From: Catenaria anguillulae PL171
Lineage: Eukaryota > Blastocladiomycota > Blastocladiomycetes > Blastocladiales > Catenariaceae
Direction of reading: 5' to 3'
Assembly: GCA_002102555.1 (NCBI GenBank)
Contig: MCFL01000344.1
Span: 1-23,335, forward strand
Length of the DNA stretch: 23,335 nt
Part shown: positions 17,134 through 23,335 of the stretch, in pieces
Layout of the letters: every line of letters starts with the position of its first letter
Position numbering within the stretch: position 1 is the stretch's first letter
Made by a program: the position numbers and the translations under genes
Notes under the pieces: generated by a model
Seen by the model: the letters and a program-made list of their open reading frames with translations, nothing else
What the model was told of the DNA's origin: nothing
Database searches by the model: none

Positions 17134-18203
17134 ACTGGTGAATCGCGGCTTCTCTCCGTTTTCAGATGATTTTGCGTTTGTTAGTCAAGGTTTATCCCAC
17201 TCATCCACATACACCTTGATGATAACTCTTGTGCCTTGCCCGAGAGTTGTTTTACGATTTCCAGAAAGTTCAAAGGAGAGTCAGATCCTCGGTCGAGCAG
17301 AAATGGCGGTCGAGAAATCTGCATTGTTTGAATGGCTTATGGATCATTCTACCGCTCGAAATTCGTGATGAATCGAGTTCCATGACGAGCGACGCCAGTA
17401 CAGGAGGCGGTATAGCGGTGTCAGCGCCACCCTTGCCTCCGATCATCAGCATTTGCCACTAGGGAATACGTCTGTCCCAAGGCGCTGTGTACATCGAATT
17501 CATCCGCGGTCATGCCCTCGGCCGCAGATGCATTGCCCAGATGGTGCCCATTTATGCATGTCACAGCCCGCGCGAACAGCCTTCCCCGATCAGCGAATTT
17601 GGTGACCATAGATCGCCGGTTCGCGACCCAAGTCCTTGTGCTTGACTTCTTCGCCAACACAGCGCAAACCAGCCGCTGGCAGCAAAATGGAGTTGGTGCC
17701 CGCTTCGACATAGCCGCGACTGGTTGCGATTTCGTGGGGCGTACTCGGCACAGATCAACGAGTATGGCACTATTCAATTTGACGGTGATTCAGCTATCAA
17801 TACTCTGTGCATTTCCGCGCTCAAAGAACAATCCGTGATCCGCTTCCAGCCAAGTTCACTTCTCACTTGCCGCCTATCGAAGACCACCGACCCAACCTTC
17901 ACGCCGAGTGGCTCGTCCCTGTTAACTCTTCCAGGGCCACACCGCTATCACGTTCTTCCCCGTTGCTCGCTGCTCGCTCTGCTTGGCTCTAGCGGGCGGC
18001 TTGCTTGCCCACGCCTCCGATCCTCCATCGACGAACGCTCGACTTTGGCAGGCTGTCGACACCCTACATCATTTCTCCAGAGCACACCATTGCCGCAGCC
18101 ACAGGTCCTCGCCAACTGCTGCTTGTCTCTCGCCTCTCTCCTTCTCGCCCACCCCGCCCCGGACGGCCACTTACACAGTCACTTGCTCAACCGCACTTAC
18201 ACC
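17134..18203. other. 1.07-kb stretch without an assigned gene, upstream of YPD1
   Basis: Contains overlapping short ORFs on both strands. The most protein-like is a reverse-strand open stretch of 54 codons (17754-17593) containing GYVEAGTNSILLPAAGLR, and a reverse ORF 17777-17421. Neither has a convincing start, splice partner or known motif. The last 150 bp before YPD1 are C-rich on the forward strand, plausible for a leader. I cannot say whether a small reverse-strand gene exists here. Confidence 0.4.
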
Positions 18204-18904
18204 ATGACTCCGCTACCAAACGACATTGTCGACAAGGCCACTTTTGACCAGCTGCTGGAGATGGACGAAGATGCATGTTATCCATTCTATTCAACTGCTT
18301 GCCTCCCGTTGACACTTGAAAGGCGATTCCTTCCTTGCCTCATCGACCGACGCGTCCATTCCGCCTGCGGCAAGGCTGACAAGCTCCACCTGGATGATAG
18401 GAACCGGGATTCTCGCAAGGCCTTGTCGAAAACTTTTTCCAGCAGGCAGAGGGCACGTTGAAGGAGATTCAAGTGTCATTGTGCGTATTCATGTTCTTTG
18501 CTGTTGCTCATTTGTGCTCTCCACTTGCGAGGTTGTTTGGCGCTCACCGTATGCAATGATTGAAATGCAGGCAGCAACGAGATTTGAACGCCCTCTCGCG
18601 ACAGGGCCATTTCCTCAAGGGCTCGGCCGCGGCACTGGGGATTGTCAAGGTTAAGCTGTGTTTTGAGAAGATCCAGTATCTCGGCCAAGGCAAAGGTGCA
18701 CCTCAATCTCGATGGTTTCCTACCCCCCACCACCACCATTGTCTCACAAAGTTTTCATTTGGTTCCCTTAACAAAACAGACGAGTTTGGCCAGGGCACCT
18801 CAGACCCGAATGCCGCTCTTCAACGGATCGCAGCACTCATCAGCGATGTGAATCGGCACCTTGCCGAGGCAAAGCTGGCGTTTCAAGCGTTTTACGGAGC
18901 GTGA
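18204..18904 (+). CDS. YPD1: Ypd1-type histidine phosphotransfer (HPt) protein, four exons
   Basis: Carries phosphate between receiver domains of hybrid histidine kinases and downstream response regulators (Ssk1/Skn7 in fungi). Exons 18204-18272, 18401-18480, 18571-18695 and 18780-18904 give 132 residues, a typical HPt length. The first intron (128 bp) uses a GC donor; the others are GT-AG, 90 and 84 bp. The fourth exon would also read open without removing the third intron, but the result inserts 28 residues rich in Pro, His and Phe that do not fit an HPt bundle. Helix A reads DKATFDQLLEMDED; then FSQGLVENFFQQAEGTLKEI; the phospho-acceptor helix is LSRQGHFLKGSAAALG with His63 (codon 18608-18610), close to yeast His64; then CFEKIQYLGQ and a final helix HLAEAKLAFQAFYGA. 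The start is in context caccATG. It is convergent with the hybrid kinase gene, 722 bp between the stops. Confidence 0.92.
18273..18400 (+). other. GC-AG intron in YPD1
   Basis: The exon ends GAC GAA GAT and the intron begins gcatgt; it ends gatgatag before GAA CCG GGA TTC. An in-frame TAG directly precedes the second exon, so the exon must begin exactly there in phase 0, and no GT donor in phase 0 preserves the conserved LLEMDED segment. A CTGAC branch-like site is present 18 bases before the acceptor. The GC donor is therefore deduced from frame and homology. Confidence 0.65.
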
Positions 18905-19626
18905 TGCCGCTGCTGACTTTCTCGTTTGTGCGATTGTGTTGGGTGTGGCTTGCTTGGCCACCGTGATTCGGGGATGTCGGTTGTGCTGGATGTTTTCGCC
19001 TCTTCATTCTTGATGATTTGCGTCTTGTTTCGATATTATCTTGTCTTGTCTTGGGACTGCCCCTTCCTGTTAAAACATGCAATGTATGCATGTCGCGAGA
19101 GCTTGCGATTGGATGGCTCACGCTTTCCAATACCTATGTGGAGCTGCCGTCCTAGCTGAAAAAAATGAGGAGAAGGCAATTGAGAAAATGTCCGCGCAAT
19201 CGGCAATTTAACAGAGCTCAATCAGAGAATAAACAAACAAGCATGATGGGAAGAGAGAGAAGGGGAAGGTTTCTTGGTGGGAAAGTGTGAATGATCGAGC
19301 GGCAAGGAGATGATATGATTGCAACGAACAACAAGCATGCACGCACACAAGACAGAGACCAAAAGTGAAAAGCCGCGGATGGCCACGACAACGACAGCAA
19401 GGGGGAAGAGGAAATGGTGGGACAGGGTTCAAAGAGGGAGTCAATAGAAAGAAAGGGATATGATACAAGAGGCGAAGTTGAAGGGGGAAGACATGAGAGG
19501 GCAATGTGGAGGTGGGGGGTCACACACGCAAACAAAAGCGAGCGGAGGGGGAAAAAAAAGCCCATCCGCGGGAACAGGTATATCAAAAGCAACAACCGCA
19601 AGTCAATGAAGACCCAGCCTCTTCCT
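18905..19626. other. Convergent 3' region with purine-rich tract
   Basis: 722 bp between the YPD1 and kinase stop codons. An AATAAA at 19228-19233 could serve the forward transcript. From about 19240 to 19560 the forward strand is strongly purine-rich (gagagagaaggggaagg, gggggaagaggaaatgg), so the kinase mRNA would have a pyrimidine-rich 3' tail. Reverse ORFs here (for example 19646-19218) are Leu/Ser/Pro-rich translations of that tract and are not supported as genes. Confidence 0.55.
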
Positions 19627-22600
19627 CTACGCTTGCACGGGAGCAATGGTGGTCGTCACAGGCGACGGCGATGCAGACCACAACGACCTGACTGTCTCAA
19701 TCAGCTTTTGCCTCGTCACAGGCTTGGTCAAAAAAGCATTGAAGCCTGATTGCAAACACCGCTCGCGTTCCTCAGCCATGGCGTTGGCTGTAAGCGCCAC
19801 GATCGGCAGCTCGGCAGGCGACCGCGTCTGGCGAATGATACGGGTCGCGTCGATCCCGTCCAACACCTGCGGGTTGCGAGTAAAGAGGGGCACGCGTGAA
19901 ATTGCAGCATCAATTGCGAGGATTGTATGAGAGGAAACGTACGGGCATCATGAGATCCATCACGACTAAGTGCACGCGCGACGACAAGTCTGGGTCGGCA
20001 AGCAGATCGAGCGCCGCTTGGCCGTGATCCGCGACAACAACGTGGAACCCGTCGCGCTCGAGGAACCGCTTGGTGAGTGCCTGAATCAGAGCATTGTCTT
20101 CGACAAGCAGAACGACGAGCGGCGAGGCCGGAGCAGAAGATGCTTCCGATGGGCACTCGTGGTGGTCGGGAGCTGGCACAGGCGCAACAGAGACGAGCGT
20201 AGGTACCACGGGCGACATGGGTGGTGCTTGGATGTCGGACTTGGCGGCTTTTGAATCAGTGGATGGGTCTGCCTGGTCCACAATCACGGTAGCGGCCGAA
20301 TCGCACGTTTGCAATGTTGACGGCAACAGTGGTTGTAGCTCGACGTCGTCTCCGTGACCGGTCACGGTCGAAACACTTGTCACCGTTGGTAGCGTGGCAG
20401 TGTGTTCGTCCTTGCCCGCGGCTGCCTCGGGCGAAGGTGTTGATGGTGGTGTCGCCGGGCGTGCTCGCACCCCACCAGCGATGATTCCCGGCCGCTGCGA
20501 CTGCGGCTGCTGCGCCTTACTGACCTTGACGGGTTGCCCGATATGACTCGACGAAGCACCCAACCCGCTCACCTCCATCAACCCAATCTCACCAGTTGCC
20601 CTGACACCCTCACACGGTAACCCCTGCGCAACCCACGAACACGGCCGCGCGGGAACCTGCAGAACAATCTCGCGATTTGCTTGGTCAACTTTGGCGATAC
20701 CACCCGCCAGCTCGGCAAGCCGCGTCAAAATGGCCACCTGCAACCCAAACAAGCGAAACTCGGATCCTTGGCCTGAAATGCTCCAGTCAAATGGCGAAGA
20801 GAGTGTTGTGAGGTCGGCATGGCCAATCGAGTCGGGCAGCGCGAGCGCAGCACAGAGCGTGACATATGTTTCCGATTCGAGAACGAGCGGTGGAGCCGCG
20901 CCGGGCAGGGGCGGAGGAAGCCGCGGCGGGTGCGGTAGCGTGACGGACCAACCCGCAAGCGTGACGCCGTGAGCCGCGCGACACACGGCCGAGAGCTTGT
21001 GCAATGCATGCCTCGATGCGCGCGACAGCTGTACACAGGGCGGACGGCGGAGAAAGTCAGGTGTCCGTGGAGTTGATGCGGAGACGGGAAGCGAGTTGAA
21101 GCTGCAGCCAATGTCCAAGTGAGTCCAGTCCGGGTTGAGTGCAAGTGCTGTCGCAGGTGAAATCACATCGGCGAGACTCAGTGCATCGGAAAGTCCAATG
21201 GCCGCTGGCCTTACGACGGAGGCCGCCGAAGCAGCGGCTGCAGGTATCAAGGTTGTTGGTGAGACCATCCGGTGCGGCGACGACAATCGCGCATCTGCTG
21301 GCAGCGGCCGCGGTACCGATCTAGACTGCTTGGGCGACGACCCAGACGCATGTCCCGCACGCAAGGCTGAGGCGGCCCTACCGTACGTTGATCTCGCCAA
21401 AGTCGCAGCTGCAATCGCCTCCGACGGACGAACCAATGTGCCGCCCGCCCCAACTCCGACACGGCCCACAATCCCAGCCCCGCGCGACCCGGGTGACGTG
21501 TACGGAAACACGGCCATGGCGGCTGACGATGCCTCGACATACTCGACCACAGCATCCAACAACGTTGTCACATGCTCGGTAGCTGCAAGTACTCCCGCGC
21601 GATCCGATGCCTCGGTCGCGGCAAATGACACGGCTGCCGAGGAACGCAGGTGCTGCTCACCTGACGTCATCGTCCCTGCTCCGCCAATGCCATTCTTTTC
21701 CACCTGCTCGGCTGCCGCATCGGCTGCGGCCTGTATTGACCCTTGAATTACATACACCGGATTCCGCAACTCGTGCGCAAGGTACAAGAGCAGCTGGCGC
21801 TGCTGAGCATTCAACAGCTCCGTCTCGCGCAAGAGCTCGGCAAGCTGCCGGTCGCGCGCGCGCTGCTCGCGCAAGTCGGTGAGGACCAGCACGTGCTGAA
21901 TCACGGGATTGCCTGTGGGTTCGGACACGGTCACCATGGCATCGATTGTGGATGCGGCGTCGAGATCGGCCGGGTCCGACGTGAGTGCGGGCGCGGGAAC
22001 AACGAGCACCTCACGGCGACCGGGCGCAAGCAAAAGATCATGGATTGCTTGCAGGTCGGTCGTGTCGGCATTTGCATTGGTCTCATCGTCATCAGGCGCA
22101 ATCTGAATGCTGGTTGAGTCGGGCGGGACTGGCTCCGATTGTTGCTGCTGCTGGCTGATTTTGTCGCACGCACTGCCCCGAGTAGCTTGCCACGTAGCAC
22201 GAACGGGCAGGACGCATCGTCGGCGCACGACCCGTGCCGGCCCGTGACCCGCCCCTACAACGGATAAGGCACTGAAGAGTTCCTCGTCTGGGTCTTTGCG
22301 CAAGGGGACAATCAGTCGCACAGTTTGGTCACGAGCCTGATGGAATCGTCGTGTGGCCAGTGAGTTCCAAAAGGGCTCGTTGACGCCTGCAATGTTACCT
22401 TGGTCGTTGACGAGAATCATAGGTTGGCGTGGCTTGCAAATGGCTTCCGAGTACGATCGCACGACAAGAGAAGAGATTCGCCTGAGTGAGACAAGATCCC
22501 GAACCGAGGCAAGTTAGGTTAAGTGGAAGTGCCCGGGTGCAATGCGGTGAATCAATTTGTGACGTACCGTCCGCAGCCGCTGCAACCGATCCACCAGTGT

Positions 22601-23335
22601 GGCAATCATCCATGCCAACCGCCGCGCACCAAAGACGGTCAACAATGGGCGCAATCGACCACCCGTGAACAAACATGCCGACCAAAAACGCTGTGGGCAA
22701 GCACACCATGGTAATATTCTGCTGCCCAATCACTGCGCTCTTGAGTACGGCGCTCTGGCCGCAATCCCAACGCCCGCTGGACCCTTCCGTCTCATACACG
22801 GGGACACCGCCAATCTCGACCTTGGCGTAAATCCTCGCGGCAGGTGCCGACTTGCCCAACGTGCCCGACAGATACGGAACCAAGTTGACGGTCGCCGACA
22901 CCATCCACGTGGAATTATCCTCGGACCTGACCACGGGCTTTGTAAACAGGACCATGCCCGGCTGGAGCGTTTCGGGGTCTTCAAGCGGCATGTACAAGTA
23001 CACAACATCCGACAACACGGGCTCACCCGTGCGCAGCACGCGGTCCACGGCCAGCGTACGCGGCCCATAGTAAAAGTCGAACCCGAGGCTCACGCCACGC
23101 TGCGGCGACGCAAATTGCACGGGCCAGTACACGGGCGAGGCATTGATGGGTCGCGGTACCATGCCGTTGTTGAGCTGAGAGCGCGGCGGGGGTACTTGCA
23201 TCAGTTCCTTTGGGCGTCGTGACAAAAGCCGGATCCGCTGGCACTGTGATTTGCAATGGGGCGTTTGCGCGTTCCCATTGGCGGCGGGTCCTGGTTGAGC
23301 ACGCGTGGGTGCAAGTTGAAATCGAAGGTAGGTCG
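19627..23335 (-). CDS. CHASE-domain hybrid histidine kinase with degenerate ATPase domain, 5' end missing
   Basis: Membrane sensor that would signal to Ypd1. On the minus strand: an exon from the window edge (frame of SRRPKELMQV) to about 22629, a long exon 22481-19943, and a last exon 19866-19627 after a 76-bp GT-AG intron. The extracellular CHASE-like part has SPVYWPVQFASPQRGVSLGF and GMVLFTKPVV; a membrane segment spans about 22715-22641. Then come a PAS-like PMILVNDQGNIAGVNEPFW and a coiled HisKA helix with phospho-acceptor LAHELRNP (His codon 21775-21773). A long Ala/Ser-rich insert and a poorly conserved ATPase domain follow: PFDW, then GQGSEFRLFGLQ where GxGLGL is expected, and LAGGIAKVD. 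The receiver has LLVEDNAL, phospho-Asp in VVMDLMMP (19957-19955), VALTANAM and FLTKPV. The junction after the membrane segment is uncertain: a GTGCGC donor at 22628 or a GTCACA donor at 22563 keeps frame with the acceptor ending at 22482, whereas the best-looking donor (gtacgt, 22567) does not. Confidence 0.86.
19867..19942 (-). other. GT-AG intron inside the receiver domain
   Basis: The donor gtacgt directly follows the MDLMMP codons and the acceptor cgcaacccgcag precedes VLDGIDAT, restoring the classic receiver sequence MDLMMPVLDGIDATRIIR. The junction is exact and in phase 0. Confidence 0.93.

Noticed and set aside
17724-18461. 245-codon forward ORF overlapping the YPD1 start
   Set aside because: The HPt protein is better explained by spliced exons starting at 18204; this ORF reads the YPD1 first intron and spacer with no known motif.
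19218-19646. 142-codon reverse ORF downstream of the kinase stop
   Set aside because: Leu/Ser/Pro-rich translation of the pyrimidine-rich 3' tail of the kinase transcript.
21135-21746. 203-codon forward ORF
   Set aside because: Antisense to the Ala/Ser-rich linker of the hybrid kinase; its Ala/Thr composition mirrors that strand.

Overview
The window looks like nuclear DNA of an early-diverging, flagellated (zoosporic) fungus, of the chytrid or blastoclad type. Four things point there. The histidine gene is the fungal three-domain HIS4 fusion. A complete CFAP70 gene encodes a ciliary/flagellar axoneme protein, which non-flagellated fungi lack. A fungal Ypd1-type HPt protein lies beside a hybrid histidine kinase with a CHASE sensor domain, a type known from plants, Dictyostelium and early-diverging fungi. 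The genes are closely packed and mostly cut by short GT-AG introns (about 60-100 bp) with CTAAC/CTGAC-like branch sites. The phylum is an inference; no rRNA or other marker is present.

Layout. 1-762 (+) is the 3' part of an alpha-N-terminal protein methyltransferase (NTM1/TAE1). 1212-3572 (+) encodes an unrecognised 786-residue protein with a nuclear-localisation-like N-terminus, a His/Met/Pro tandem repeat and a non-repetitive C-terminal domain. Convergent to it, 6208-3736 (-) is a six-exon gene for a tyrosine-recombinase (Crypton-like) protein with an apparently intact catalytic set. A 586-bp divergent promoter separates it from intronless HIS4 (6795-9476, +). Then come a Bud21/Utp16-like ribosome-biogenesis factor (10319-11388, +, 4 exons), CFAP70 (11591-15110, +, 8 exons), an unrecognised Ser/Pro-rich disordered protein (15417-17133, +, 2 exons), YPD1 (18204-18904, +, 4 exons), and convergent to YPD1 a CHASE-PAS-HisKA-degenerate ATPase-REC hybrid histidine kinase (23335-19627, -, 5' end outside the window).

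How the genes relate. The last two are the strongest functional pair: sensor kinase/receiver and the HPt carrier normally expected to accept its phosphate lie tail to tail within about 5 kb. The kinase keeps the phospho-acceptor His and the receiver Asp, but its ATP-binding domain lacks recognisable N and G boxes, so it may not autophosphorylate in the usual way. The recombinase-domain gene and its convergent unknown neighbour could be a domesticated or resident mobile-element pair, but nothing in this single copy proves it. The others (methyltransferase, HIS4, UTP16-like, CFAP70) are ordinary housekeeping or flagellar genes.

All exon models were built by hand from open frames, GT-AG junctions and family similarity recalled from memory; no alignment or database search was run.
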